A DNA stretch of 60,788 nucleotides from Chloroflexota bacterium (GTDB taxonomy: Bacteria; Chloroflexota; Limnocylindria; Limnocylindrales; CSP1-4). Both the position numbers and the translations under genes were made by a program. Below the pieces are notes generated by a model. It was given only the letters and a program-made list of their open reading frames with translations. It did no database searches and was not told the origin of the DNA. Position 1 is the stretch's first letter, and every line of letters begins with the position of its first letter. Positions 34,922-43,622 of this stretch are shown here, in pieces. The DNA lies in assembly GCA_021786385.1 (NCBI GenBank), contig JAJYNJ010000065.1:1-60788 (forward strand), read 5' to 3'.

Positions 34922-35904
34922 TGGCATCCCCCAGTTGGGTTCAGGTTGATGGACGCGAGGTTGGCGTCCAGCTGCAGGTCGATCCGGTTCGCTGCGCTCG
35001 AGAAGTTCGGGCTCGTCCACGTGTCGCCGGCGTGGACCAAGCCCGCAGACGCGAAATCGGTCGACGCGAACGTGCCCGAGACACGGAGCCGGACCCCGCT
35101 GCTCGGCGGCACGCAGAGGTCCAGCGATCCGGCGTTCACGCGCACGGTGCCGGAGACGCTGGAGGTGGTCGGAAGGACGAGATGCGCGGCGCCGGCGTTG
35201 ACGCTGACGCGCAGGTCGGGCACGGCCGCGGTGAGCAGGTTCACGTGAACGTCGGCAGCGTTGAAGCGCCCGTCGAGCCGCGAGAGGTGGGCGTTGGCGA
35301 GCACGAGCTGCCCGGAGCCAGCATCCACGCCGACGGTCAGGTCGATGGACGGGTCGCTCGGCAAGATGACCTGCCAGCGCCGGTTGTAGGTGCCGCCCGC
35401 GTTCCAGAAGGCCTCGGAACGGGCCGGCGCGGCGAGGTCGAACGATGCCCGCCCCTGGGTCAGGGTCGCTGCACCGCCCTGCGGATCCAGGCCCTGGAAG
35501 GTCCAGGTGTTGCCGGGCTGGGTCGCAACGTCCAGCACGCCGCAGTCCATCTCGATACGGGCATTCCCGGCGCCGGGGAACGTGCCAGTCCCCTGGCTGG
35601 TTACCGTGGCGGCGTTGCCGTTCGGGTCGCCGCACCCCGAGATGCCCCGCAGATCTGGCCCACTGGCGAGCAGGCCCCCGAAGACGAGTCCGAAGGTCAC
35701 GGCCACCACGAGTCCACCGGCAAACGCGGCGGGCGTGCGGCGCAGCAGGATCCCGATCCCGATCCCGACGATGATGAGGGGCCAGAGCTTCCACGCCTCA
35801 GCGGCCGTGGCGTGGCTCACGACGCCCTGCTGCACGAGCAGCGGCACCCCTCCGAGCGCGATGAAGAAGATGCCCCAATTCAGGAACCTGCGGTCGATCG
35901 CCAC
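34918..35904 (-). CDS. LiaF/toastrack-type membrane protein
   Basis: A 328-residue protein. Two or three N-terminal helices (WGIFFIALGGVPLL; LWPLIIVGIGIGIL; GGLVVAVTFGLVFGGLLAS) precede an extracytoplasmic beta-rich domain with regularly spaced short strands (about residues 105-328). This is the layout of LiaF/DUF4097 'toastrack' proteins that sense envelope damage and pair with PspC. Coupled by ATGA overlap to the PspC gene. It starts at GTG 35904 after GGGAGG (10 nt). Confidence 0.8.
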   Translation of the reverse strand: MAIDRRFLNWGIFFIALGGVPLLVQQGVVSHATAAEAWKLWPLIIVGIGIGILLRRTPAAFAGGLVVAVTFGLVFGGLLASGPDLRGISGCGDPNGNAATVTSQGTGTFPGAGNARIEMDCGVLDVATQPGNTWTFQGLDPQGGAATLTQGRASFDLAAPARSEAFWNAGGTYNRRWQVILPSDPSIDLTVGVDAGSGQLVLANAHLSRLDGRFNAADVHVNLLTAAVPDLRVSVNAGAAHLVLPTTSSVSGTVRVNAGSLDLCVPPSSGVRLRVSGTFASTDFASAGLVHAGDTWTSPNFSSAANRIDLQLDANLASINLNPTGGCQ

Positions 35905-35996
35905 GTGGCGTGATCCTCCCGGGCGTTCCAGACGCGAACGAGGATGGCGGGGCTCCGATGGCCGGTCCGGTGCGACGCTTGGGGCGCCGCACGACG

Positions 35997-36002
35997 ATTA
36001 TG
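35997..36002 (-). promoter_or_regulatory. candidate -10 box for the LiaF/PspC pair
   Basis: CATAAT on the minus strand, about 95 bp upstream of GTG 35904. No -35 match. Confidence 0.35.
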
Positions 36003-36153
36003 CGCGTCTGATCCAGCCTGTGAGACCGTCGGAGCGTTCGAGCGCGGGCAGGGCCCGGGTCAGTGCGGCGCCCTGCAGCACCGCGCTGCGAGGTGAACGC
36101 GTAGGCGTGCTTCGGTTGCGCATCGCGGGCCGCGGGCGGATAGTGGACGGACC

Positions 36154-37158
36154 ATGCGCGCACTTGTCGTCGGGCAACCGGCCCCTGCGGCCGATCATCC
36201 GCTCGATCTCGTCGAGGTCCCCGATCCAACGCCGGGACCGGGCGAGCTGCTCTTGCGGGTCGCGGCGTGCGGGGTCTGCCGCACCGACCTTCAGATTGCC
36301 GAGGGCGATGTCCCAGCCCGCCGGCTCCCGATCACCCCCGGCCACCAGGTCGTGGGTCTCGTCGAGGCGGTCGGACCGGGTGTGGTCGAGTGGCAGATCG
36401 GCGAGCGAGCGGGGGTTGCCTGGCTCGGTGGCGCCTGCGGCCAATGCGAGTTCTGCCGGTCGGGCCGCGAGAACCTCTGTCAAGCCGCGCAGTTCACCGG
36501 CTGGGACCGCGACGGCGGATACGCGGAGCGCATGACGGTGGGCGCGGATTTCGCGTTGCGCCTCCCCGCCGACTTTGGCGATCTCGACGCGGCGCCGCTG
36601 CTCTGCGGGGGCATCATCGGGTACCGCTCGCTGAAGATCTCCGGGATCCAGCCGGGTGGCCGGCTGGGCCTATACGGGTTCGGGGCCTCGGCGTCACTGG
36701 CGATCCAAGTCGCGGTGCACTGGGGCTGTGAGGTGTACGTCTGCACACGCTCGGCGCACGAGCAGCGCCGCGCGCTCGAACTGGGGGCGCGCTGGGCCGG
36801 TGGGTACGACGCCCGGCCACCGGTCCCGCTGCATGCGGCCGTCACGTTCGCCCCGGCCGGCGACGTCGTGATCGCGGCGTTGCAGGCGGTGGACCGCGGC
36901 GGCACGGTCGCGATCAACGCCATCCACCTCGACCGGATGCCCGAGTTCCCGTACAAGCTGCTCTGGTGGGAGCGCTCGCTGCGCAGCGTCGCGAACTTCA
37001 CGCGCGCCGACGCCCATGAGTTCCTGGCGCTCGCGGCCCGCATCCCGATCCGCACGGCGTACGAAGCGCTGCCGCTCACCGCCGGGAACGAAGCACTGGT
37101 GCGCTTGAAGGCCGGTCAGGTCGAGGGTGCGTTCGTGCTCGTGCCTGGGCGGGGCTGA
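36154..37158 (+). CDS. zinc-dependent alcohol dehydrogenase family protein
   Basis: A 334-residue medium-chain dehydrogenase. The catalytic zinc site is CGVCRTD and GHQVVGLVEAVGPG; the structural zinc loop has four Cys in ACGQCEFCRSGRENLC. The dinucleotide fold reads GRLGLYGFGASASLAIQVA, an unusual GFGAS instead of GxGxxG. It belongs to the AdhA-like (AdhP) group; a small aliphatic alcohol or aldehyde is the likely substrate. Monocistronic; tandem repeats follow its stop codon. Confidence 0.9.
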   Translation: MRALVVGQPAPAADHPLDLVEVPDPTPGPGELLLRVAACGVCRTDLQIAEGDVPARRLPITPGHQVVGLVEAVGPGVVEWQIGERAGVAWLGGACGQCEFCRSGRENLCQAAQFTGWDRDGGYAERMTVGADFALRLPADFGDLDAAPLLCGGIIGYRSLKISGIQPGGRLGLYGFGASASLAIQVAVHWGCEVYVCTRSAHEQRRALELGARWAGGYDARPPVPLHAAVTFAPAGDVVIAALQAVDRGGTVAINAIHLDRMPEFPYKLLWWERSLRSVANFTRADAHEFLALAARIPIRTAYEALPLTAGNEALVRLKAGQVEGAFVLVPGRG

Positions 37159-37163
37159 TTCGC

Positions 37164-37197
37164 GCCGTCGGCCGCCCCGCGCCGTCGGCCGCCCCGC
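37164..37197. repeat. 17-bp tandem repeat, two copies
   Basis: gccgtcggccgccccgc occurs twice in perfect tandem immediately after the alcohol dehydrogenase stop. Confidence 0.85.
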
Positions 37198-37234
37198 GTT
37201 GCCAGCCGCGTCGCGCTCCGAGCGGGGGCTGCGG

Positions 37235-37286
37235 CGTCGCGCCGTGACGTCAGCCCGAGGCGTCGCGCCGTGACGTCAGCCCGAGG
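37235..37286. repeat. 26-bp tandem repeat, two copies, with TGACGTCA palindrome
   Basis: Two perfect 26-bp copies (37235-37260 and 37261-37286). Each contains the palindrome TGACGTCA. They lie 47 bp upstream of the methyltransferase start, so they could hold paired operators. Confidence 0.85.
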
Positions 37287-37320
37287 GGTACGCGCGCTCG
37301 CGCCCCCGCGCACGACGCGG

Positions 37321-37326
37321 CATGAT
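37321..37326 (+). promoter_or_regulatory. -10 box of a leaderless transcript (methyltransferase)
   Basis: CATGAT, 6 nt before ATG 37333; the tandem 26-bp repeats end 34 bp upstream, near the -35 region. Confidence 0.5.
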
Positions 37327-37332
37327 ACGGCC

Positions 37333-38307
37333 ATGTCCGGCCTGCACGTGGGCGATCCGGCGCTCGATCCGGGGATCCTCTGGGACGCTCTGGCACGCTG
37401 GCGCGCCCTGGTCCGCCTGCGGCGCGAGCAGTTCCAGCGGCTCGAGGCGGACCCGCCCGATCCCCAGGACTACTGGCGCCGGCGTGCCGGCAACTACTTC
37501 GATGCCGTCCGCTCGCGCCAGGACCCGGGTCAGTTTGTGCACGCGGCGATCGCCGAGTGCCAGGACGCCGAGGCGCACGACACGTGCTCGGCGCTGGGCG
37601 CGGAGCCGCGCCCAGCAACGGTCCTCGACGTGGGCGGCGGGTTCGGCGCGGTAGCGATCCCGGTGGCCCAGAGCGGGCGCCGCGTGACGGTCGTCGAGCC
37701 GCACCCCACGATGGTCGCGCTGCTGCAGAGATGGGCGTCCGAGGCGGGTGTGGCCGACCGCATCCGGGTCGTGCAGGAGCCATGGCCGGCGGCCGCCGCC
37801 GGCCTCGAACCGCACGACGTCGTGGTCTGCTCCCACGTGCTCTACCCGATCGAGGAGATCGTGCCGTTCGTCGAGGCCCTCGTCGCGGCGGGCCGCCATG
37901 CGTGTCTGATCACGCTTCGATCGAGCGGCGTTGAACAGGCGCCGACGGCGCTCTTCCGCGAGCTGCACGGCGAGGACCGTGTGCCGCAGCCGGGCTTCGG
38001 CGACCTGTGCGGCGTCCTGGCTGCGCTCGGCTTTCACTTCGACGCCACCACGTACGAAACCGACGCGACGTGGAGCTATGCGGACCTCGACGAGGCCGAG
38101 GAGGTGCTCGCGCAGACGCTGCTCGTGGCCGGCCGGCCGGAGGCACGGGCCCGCGTGCGTGACTGGGCCCGGACGACGTTCGTGCTGGAGGAGGGGCGGC
38201 TCGTGGGGCCGCGACGTCCGTCTATCGCCGGGATCGTGACGCTGCATCCGCCGGTCAGCCGGGCGCCGTCCGCTATCCGACCCGCTCGTACGCGCGGCCG
38301 ACCGTGA
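37333..38307 (+). CDS. class I SAM-dependent methyltransferase
   Basis: A 324-residue cytoplasmic methyltransferase. After a helical N-terminus (residues 1-95), motif I is VLDVGGGFGAVAIPVA and the acidic end of strand 2 is VTVVEPHPTMV. Motif IV-like VVVCSHVLYPI follows. The substrate is unknown. The 3' end overlaps the HD-domain gene by 35 bp on the opposite strand. Confidence 0.82.
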   Translation: MSGLHVGDPALDPGILWDALARWRALVRLRREQFQRLEADPPDPQDYWRRRAGNYFDAVRSRQDPGQFVHAAIAECQDAEAHDTCSALGAEPRPATVLDVGGGFGAVAIPVAQSGRRVTVVEPHPTMVALLQRWASEAGVADRIRVVQEPWPAAAAGLEPHDVVVCSHVLYPIEEIVPFVEALVAAGRHACLITLRSSGVEQAPTALFRELHGEDRVPQPGFGDLCGVLAALGFHFDATTYETDATWSYADLDEAEEVLAQTLLVAGRPEARARVRDWARTTFVLEEGRLVGPRRPSIAGIVTLHPPVSRAPSAIRPARTRGRP

Positions 38308-39724
38308 CGACGGCCGGCAGCCGCTCGAGCAATTCACCGAGCGGGGCCGTGTCGAGCGTCCCGTCGCGCCGGGCCACCACCAACTGCCCTTCGGCGAGCA
38401 GCGGATTCTGCGGCCGCGCGTCCGCGTCGGCGAGGTCGAAGCGGTAGCGGTCCGGGTCGGCCTGCAGCAGAGGACCGAGGGCGTGGCGGAGTTCGGCCTC
38501 GACGCGCTCGCGGGCCGCCTCGGCCCGGGAGTCGCGGCGCACCTCGCGCACGGCGTGCCAGGTCGGGCGGCGCAGCAGGATGCCGCGCCAGAGTTCCGCC
38601 ACACGCGGCGTGACACAGCCCGAACCCGCCAGCGGGTATGCCGCGACCCGTTCGCCGCGTGCCCAGAGCGCCGCCTGGTGGAGTAGGGCGTACTCGTCGA
38701 GCATGACGTAGTCGCCCAAGGCCTCGAGCGGGTTCCGGTCGCCGAAGACCGCCTCGAAGGCCGGCGCGAATGCCTCCGAGAGGTCCAGATCGATCGCGCG
38801 GACCGTGCGGTGGAAGTAGACCGTGTTGTACATGAAGAGTCGGGCTGTCAGGAACATCTCGAGCGCGCCGAGCCCCGACTCGTACAGCGCCAGGCCCCGC
38901 GGTGAGATGAAGGCGTAGCGGCGCAGCCGGTCGGCGTCGACGGGACCGGTGGCGACGCCGGTGATGAGCGCATCCCGTCGCACGTAGTCGAGGTTGTCCA
39001 CGGTGAAGATGCCGGAGAAGAGCGGCTGGAGCCGGCGCACCCAGAGCGGCATCGCGGGGTCCGCGAGCGGCGGCTTCGAGACCAGGAAGCTGACCCAGCG
39101 CGGGTCGATGCGCTCGCCTTGCGCGAAGACCGCTCGCTCGGGGTCCGCGGCGGGCGCCCGGCGCAACCCCTCGATCAGCGGCGCCAGTTCGCGCTCGACG
39201 ATGGCCTGACTCAGGTCCTCGTGGGTCAGCCGCTTGCCTGGATCGCGGCTCGGGTGCGGTGGCGCCGGCCAGCGTGCGAGGACGTGCTCGTCGAAGAAGT
39301 GCGCGAACGGCCCGTGCCCGACATCGTGCAGGAGGCCGGCGACCCGCAGCGTCTCGGCCACGAGCGCCTCGGAGGGGATCGGATGCGCCGCGGCCTCGCC
39401 TCCCGCCAGGGCGTCCTCGGCGAGTGTCTCGCGTAGCGTTGGATAGAGCGCGTGCCCCCAGAGGCCAGCCTCGTGCATCACGCCGAGCCCGTGCACGAAG
39501 CGCGAGTGTTCGGCGCTCGGGAAGACCCAGCGGGCACTCTGCAGCTGGCTGATGCGGCGCAATCGCTGCAGCCATTGGGTATCGAGGAGGTCCTCCTCCG
39601 CAGCGTCTTCGGGCGGGAGCGCCGCCCGAGCCGCCTGGTCGGGCAAGAGGCGCTTCGTCAGCTCGATGTAGCCATGCACGGGATCGCTGATGAGGTTGAC
39701 CGCCTCGAACTGCGGGTGGGGCAT
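38273..39724 (-). CDS. HD-domain phosphohydrolase (dGTPase/SAMHD1-like)
   Basis: A 483-residue metal-dependent phosphohydrolase. It begins ISDPVHGYIELT, typical of the YdhJ/SAMHD1-like family. The HD metal site is HSRFVHGLGVMHEA, then LLHDVGHGPFAHFFDEH, and the distal Asp is probably in DNLDYVRRDA. Family members hydrolyse dNTPs or other nucleotides. Start ATG 39724 is leaderless (TAGACT 6 nt upstream). Confidence 0.9.
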   Translation of the reverse strand: MPHPQFEAVNLISDPVHGYIELTKRLLPDQAARAALPPEDAAEEDLLDTQWLQRLRRISQLQSARWVFPSAEHSRFVHGLGVMHEAGLWGHALYPTLRETLAEDALAGGEAAAHPIPSEALVAETLRVAGLLHDVGHGPFAHFFDEHVLARWPAPPHPSRDPGKRLTHEDLSQAIVERELAPLIEGLRRAPAADPERAVFAQGERIDPRWVSFLVSKPPLADPAMPLWVRRLQPLFSGIFTVDNLDYVRRDALITGVATGPVDADRLRRYAFISPRGLALYESGLGALEMFLTARLFMYNTVYFHRTVRAIDLDLSEAFAPAFEAVFGDRNPLEALGDYVMLDEYALLHQAALWARGERVAAYPLAGSGCVTPRVAELWRGILLRRPTWHAVREVRRDSRAEAARERVEAELRHALGPLLQADPDRYRFDLADADARPQNPLLAEGQLVVARRDGTLDTAPLGELLERLPAVVTVGRAYERVG

Positions 39725-39730
39725 GGGATC

Positions 39731-39736
39731 AGTCTA
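39731..39736 (-). promoter_or_regulatory. -10 box of a leaderless transcript (HD phosphohydrolase)
   Basis: TAGACT on the minus strand, 6 nt before ATG 39724. Confidence 0.6.
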
Positions 39737-39979
39737 CGACGGCGCTGGCCCGTGCCCGCGTGCATGACCGGTGCGCTGGGATCGAGCGCGCTGCCCGTTC
39801 AGGCGGCCGCGCCCTCATCGACGCGCCGGGCTCGGCCTGCTATGACCGGCCCGGCCACGAGATCGGGCTGCGCGCTGACGGGCTGGTAGCCGACCGCACG
39901 GCTCGCGCTGGGGACGGGCGGCGACCCGCGCGACCGCACGCTGCCTGGGCCGCGCACCGCCTCTCGCGGCGGCTTCCCG

Positions 39980-39985
39980 TACCAT
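39980..39985 (+). promoter_or_regulatory. candidate -10 box of the pnt operon
   Basis: TACCAT, about 120 bp before the first start codon; no -35 match. Confidence 0.4.
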
Positions 39986-40103
39986 ATGCGGTGGCCTGGA
40001 CGGGGCGACACTCGGCGCGTCTCGCGCGCCGTGTCGGATCGCAGGCCGTTTTCTCGTCCGGCATCACGTGGCAATCCTCGCCACCGCACAAGGGTGTCCG
40101 TCC

Positions 40104-41273
40104 ATGAAGGTAGGTGTCGCCAGGGAGACAGCGCCGGGCGAGCGCCGTGTCGCGCTCGTCCCCGAGACGCTGGGCAGGATCCAGAAGGCCGGCGCCGAGG
40201 TGATCGTCGAACAGGACGCGGGCCTCGGATCGTACTTCCCGGACAGCGCATATGTAGCCGCCGGCGCCACGATCGTCTCCACCGACGAGCTGTACCGCCA
40301 GGCCGACCTGGTCGCGCGGGTGCAAAAGCCCTCGCCCGCCGAGGCGGCCAGGCTGCGCGGCGGTCAGGCCGTCGTCGGGTTCATGCAGCCGCTCCTCGAT
40401 CCGCAGCTGGCTGCCGAGCTGGGCGCGCGCGGCGTGACCGTGATCAGCCTCGACGCGATCCCCCGCACGCTGAGCCGCGCCCAGACGATGGACGCGCTGT
40501 CGTCGCAGGCCAACGTGGGCGGCTACAAGGCCGTGATCATGGCCGCCGAGCGGTACGGCCGCTACTTCCCGATGCTCACCACCGCGGCCGGCACCGCAAA
40601 GCCCGCGAACGTGCTGGTGCTCGGCATCGGCGTGGCCGGGCTACAGGCGATCGCGACCGCGCGCCGTCTCGGCGCGATCGTCAAGGCATACGACGTGCGC
40701 CGTGAGACGAAGGAGCAGGCCCAGAGCGTCGGGGCGACCTTCATCGAGCTGAAGTCGGTGGCCGACGCCACCGGCGAAGGCGGCTACGCCCGGGCCCTGA
40801 CGCCCGAGGAGCAGAAGGCGCAGCAGGATGAGCTCAACGGCCACATCGCCGCGCAGGACGTGGTGATCACGACCGCCCAGGTGCCGGGCCGCCGGCCGCC
40901 GCTCCTCGTCACGGCCGCAGCGGTGGCGGCCATGAAACCCGGTTCGGTCATCGTCGACATGGCGGCGAGCGAACTCGGCGGGAACTGCGAGCTCTCGCAG
41001 CCCGACCAGATCGTCGAGACGCCGAACGGGGTGACCATCATCGCGCCCACGAACTTGCCGGCGACGATGCCGGGGAGCGCGAGCCTCTTCTACTCTCGCA
41101 ACCTCGCCGCGCTCCTCCTGACGTTCATCCGCGACGGCCAGCTGACCATCGATCCGCACGACGAGGTACACGCGGCGACCGTGATCGCCCACGGCGGCCA
41201 GGTCGTCCAGACGGCCACGAAGAAGCTGCTCGAGCCTGCCGCCGGCTCGACCACCGGAGGTTCCGCTGCATGA
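40104..41273 (+). CDS. pntAA: NAD(P) transhydrogenase subunit alpha 1 (NAD(H)-binding)
   Basis: A 389-residue soluble dI component of the proton-translocating transhydrogenase, resembling alanine dehydrogenase. Visible: KVGVARETAPGERRVALVP at the start, the RQDQ-loop-like region SLDAIPRTLSRAQTMDALSSQANVGGYKA, and the NAD fold VLVLGIGVAGLQAIATA. An AAGGG site lies 9 nt before ATG 40104. It overlaps the next gene by ATGA. The operon exchanges hydride between NADH and NADP+ using the proton gradient to supply NADPH. Confidence 0.95.
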   Translation: MKVGVARETAPGERRVALVPETLGRIQKAGAEVIVEQDAGLGSYFPDSAYVAAGATIVSTDELYRQADLVARVQKPSPAEAARLRGGQAVVGFMQPLLDPQLAAELGARGVTVISLDAIPRTLSRAQTMDALSSQANVGGYKAVIMAAERYGRYFPMLTTAAGTAKPANVLVLGIGVAGLQAIATARRLGAIVKAYDVRRETKEQAQSVGATFIELKSVADATGEGGYARALTPEEQKAQQDELNGHIAAQDVVITTAQVPGRRPPLLVTAAAVAAMKPGSVIVDMAASELGGNCELSQPDQIVETPNGVTIIAPTNLPATMPGSASLFYSRNLAALLLTFIRDGQLTIDPHDEVHAATVIAHGGQVVQTATKKLLEPAAGSTTGGSAA

Positions 41274-41590
41274 GCGCCGACCAGCTCGTCTCCTCGCTCA
41301 CGATCTTCGTGCTGGCCATCCTGGTCGGCTTCGAGGTCATCAGCAAGGTGCCGGCCACGCTGCACACGCCCCTCATGTCGGGCGCGAACTCGATCCACGG
41401 GATCGTGCTCGTCGGTGCGATGCTGATCGCGGCCATCGCGGACAACCCGCTGAGCGTCGTCTTGAGCGTCCTCGCCGTCGCCTTCGCGGCCATGAACGTG
41501 GTCGGCGGGTACCTGGTCACCGACCGCATGCTCGAGATGTTCAAGAAGCGGCCCGTGCCCGCCAAGCCTGCGTCGAACGGCGAGGCCTGA
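41270..41590 (+). CDS. pntAB: NAD(P) transhydrogenase subunit alpha 2 (membrane)
   Basis: A 106-residue membrane component with three helices (LTIFVLAILVGFEVISKVP; IVLVGAMLIAAIADNP; VVLSVLAVAFAAMNVVGGYLVTDRML). The VPATLHTPLMSGANSIHGI loop is diagnostic. Its existence as a separate gene shows the three-subunit form of the enzyme. Coupled to pntAA by ATGA overlap and 4 bp before pntB. Confidence 0.95.
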   Translation: MSADQLVSSLTIFVLAILVGFEVISKVPATLHTPLMSGANSIHGIVLVGAMLIAAIADNPLSVVLSVLAVAFAAMNVVGGYLVTDRMLEMFKKRPVPAKPASNGEA

Positions 41591-41594
41591 CCCG

Positions 41595-43022
41595 ATGTCC
41601 CTCGATACGTTCATCCGGCTCGTCTACATCGTCGCGGCGGCCTGCTTCGTGATGGGCCTCCACCTGATGAATTCCCCCGCCACCGCACGCCGCGGCAACC
41701 AGGTCTCGGCCGTCGGCATGGCCGGCGCCGTCCTCGGCACGCTCCTGCTGATCGCCGCAGGCGATCTGAGCACCAGCGGCACGCTGATCTGGCCGATCAT
41801 CGTCGTGGGGCTCGTCGTCGGCGGCGGCGCAGGGGCGTACAGCGCCCGCACGGTCAAGATGACGGCGATGCCGCAACTCGTCAGCATCTTCAATGCGATG
41901 GGCGGCGGCGCCGCCGCGCTGGTGGCGATCGACGAGTTCGTGCGGGCCACGAACCTCGGGCCGCACACGCTCGGCAGCGCGGAGGTGGTGGCGACCGTCC
42001 TGGACGTCGTCATCGGCTCCGTGACGTTCACTGGGTCGCTGATCGCGGCAGGCAAGCTGCAAGGGATCGTCACCGGCACGCCGGTGAAGCTGCCGGCGGG
42101 CCAGGCGATCAACGTGGCGCTGGCGTTGGTCGCCCTGCTGACCGCCGGGTACCTGATCTTCGTGGGCCAGGTCCTGCTGGTGCTGCTCGCGCTCCTGGCA
42201 GCGGCCCTGATCTTCGGCGTGACGATGGTGCTGCCGATCGGTGGCGCCGACATGCCGGTCGTGATCTCGCTCCTCAACGCCTTCACGGGCACGGCCGTCG
42301 CGATGGCCGGGTTCGTCATCGACAACCCGGTGCTGATCATCGCAGGCGCGCTGGTGGGCGCCTCGGGCGGCATCCTGACCAAACTGATGGCCGACGCGAT
42401 GAACCGCTCGATCGTGAACATCATGGTCGGTGGTTTCGGCACTGGCGATGGCGGCGCGGCGGCGGTGGCCGGGAGCGCAGTCGGGCGTGGTGCGGTGCGG
42501 GAGCTGACGGTCGACGATGCGGCGATCCAGCTCGCCTATGCCCAGCGCGTGATCATCGTGCCCGGGTATGGCCTCGCGGTCGCCCAGGCGCAGCACGCAG
42601 CGGCCGAGCTGGCCGCGCTCCTCGAGGAGCGCGGCGTGGACGTGAAGTACGCCATCCACCCCGTTGCGGGCCGCATGCCCGGCCACATGAACGTGTTGCT
42701 GGCGGAGGCGAACGTCCCGTATCCGCAGCTCTGGGAGATGGACGACATCAACCCGGAGTTCCAGCGCACCGACGTGGCGCTGGTGCTCGGCGCGAACGAC
42801 GTCACGAACCCGGCCGCGCGCTCGGACCCCTCGAGCCCGATCTACGGGATGCCGATCCTCGATGTCGACAAGGCCGCGAACGTCATCGTGGTCAAGCGCT
42901 CGATGCGGCCCGGCTACGCGGGCATCGACAATCTGCTCTACAGCGACCCCAAGACCGGGATGCTCTTTGGGGATGCGAAGGAGGTCCTGACCCAGCTGAT
43001 CGCGGCCATCAAGGCGCTCTAG
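41595..43022 (+). CDS. pntB: NAD(P) transhydrogenase subunit beta
   Basis: A 475-residue subunit combining the remaining membrane helices (residues about 1-260, dII) with the NADP(H)-binding dIII domain. Signatures are LHLMNSPATARRGNQVSAVGM, MGGGAAALVAIDEF, and in dIII VPGYGLAVAQAQHAAAEL, HPVAGRMPGHMNVLLAEA and VALVLGANDVTNPAAR. Closes the operon; a strong hairpin follows. Confidence 0.96.
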   Translation: MSLDTFIRLVYIVAAACFVMGLHLMNSPATARRGNQVSAVGMAGAVLGTLLLIAAGDLSTSGTLIWPIIVVGLVVGGGAGAYSARTVKMTAMPQLVSIFNAMGGGAAALVAIDEFVRATNLGPHTLGSAEVVATVLDVVIGSVTFTGSLIAAGKLQGIVTGTPVKLPAGQAINVALALVALLTAGYLIFVGQVLLVLLALLAAALIFGVTMVLPIGGADMPVVISLLNAFTGTAVAMAGFVIDNPVLIIAGALVGASGGILTKLMADAMNRSIVNIMVGGFGTGDGGAAAVAGSAVGRGAVRELTVDDAAIQLAYAQRVIIVPGYGLAVAQAQHAAAELAALLEERGVDVKYAIHPVAGRMPGHMNVLLAEANVPYPQLWEMDDINPEFQRTDVALVLGANDVTNPAARSDPSSPIYGMPILDVDKAANVIVVKRSMRPGYAGIDNLLYSDPKTGMLFGDAKEVLTQLIAAIKAL

Positions 43023-43031
43023 CGGCTGCAT

Positions 43032-43061
43032 CGAAGGGGCGTGCACGCGGGCGCCCCTTCG
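43032..43061 (+). terminator. terminator hairpin after pntB
   Basis: A perfect 10-bp stem CGAAGGGGCG / CGCCCCTTCG with a 10-nt loop begins 10 bp after the pntB stop. It has no clear T-run, which is usual at this GC content. Confidence 0.65.
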
Positions 43062-43062
43062 C

Positions 43063-43068
43063 TATGCT
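43063..43068 (+). promoter_or_regulatory. candidate -10 box for the SRPBCC gene
   Basis: TATGCT directly follows the pnt terminator, about 95 bp before ATG 43164. Confidence 0.4.
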
Positions 43069-43163
43069 CTGTGCGGGCCAGTCTGCGGTCGGTCGTCTCC
43101 CGAGGGCCGCCGGGTCAGGTGGTCCGCGGGCGGCGGCCGGTCCGGGGCCGATGGGAGGGCAGC

Positions 43164-43613
43164 ATGGACCAGCGGCACAGCGTCGAGCTGCAGGAGGAAG
43201 TGCGGGCGCCGCGGGCCGCGGTCTGGCCACTCCTCTCGAGCGCGGAGGGGCTGGCGCGCTGGCTCGACGGGGCGGAGTTCGAGCCGCGGGTCGGCGCGCC
43301 GATCCGCCTGCGACTGCACGACGCCACGGCGGTCGGCACGGTGCTGGCGGTCGATCCGCCACAGCACCTTTCGTTCACCTTCGACTGGGAGGATGACCCG
43401 CTGGGTCGGGCGACGGTGGTGGCGCTCGACGCGATCGACCACGGCGCGGCGACCCACCTGACGTTGCGTCACGTCGGGCTCCCGGGAGGGCGTCAGCGCG
43501 AGCTGCACGAGGTGCTCTGGCGTCACTGGTTCGCGCGGCTGGTGCGGGCGGCGCTCGAGATGGCAGAGCGGCCGGACGCGGGCGGGGGCGCGCCGACCGG
43601 CCACGCCGGTTGA
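43164..43613 (+). CDS. SRPBCC / Aha1-like START-fold protein
   Basis: A 149-residue ligand-binding START/Bet v1 fold protein. Visible: VELQEEVRAPRAAVWPLLSSAEGLARWLDG at the start, the conserved FTFDWEDDPLG in the middle, and the terminal helix HEVLWRHWFARLVRAALEM. This is the activator-of-Hsp90-ATPase-like subfamily, with no defined substrate. GGAGGG lies about 4 nt before ATG 43164. It is convergent with the WYL regulator, 9 bp apart. Confidence 0.8.
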   Translation: MDQRHSVELQEEVRAPRAAVWPLLSSAEGLARWLDGAEFEPRVGAPIRLRLHDATAVGTVLAVDPPQHLSFTFDWEDDPLGRATVVALDAIDHGAATHLTLRHVGLPGGRQRELHEVLWRHWFARLVRAALEMAERPDAGGGAPTGHAG

Positions 43614-43622
43614 GGGCGGACG

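Larger units (their letters stand above)
39725..40103. other. 379-bp divergent intergenic region
   Basis: Lies between the divergent HD-domain and transhydrogenase genes. It holds the TAGACT box for the HD gene at one end and a TACCAT box (39980) that could start a leader of about 110 nt for the transhydrogenase operon. I see no small gene or recognised RNA in it. Confidence 0.6.
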
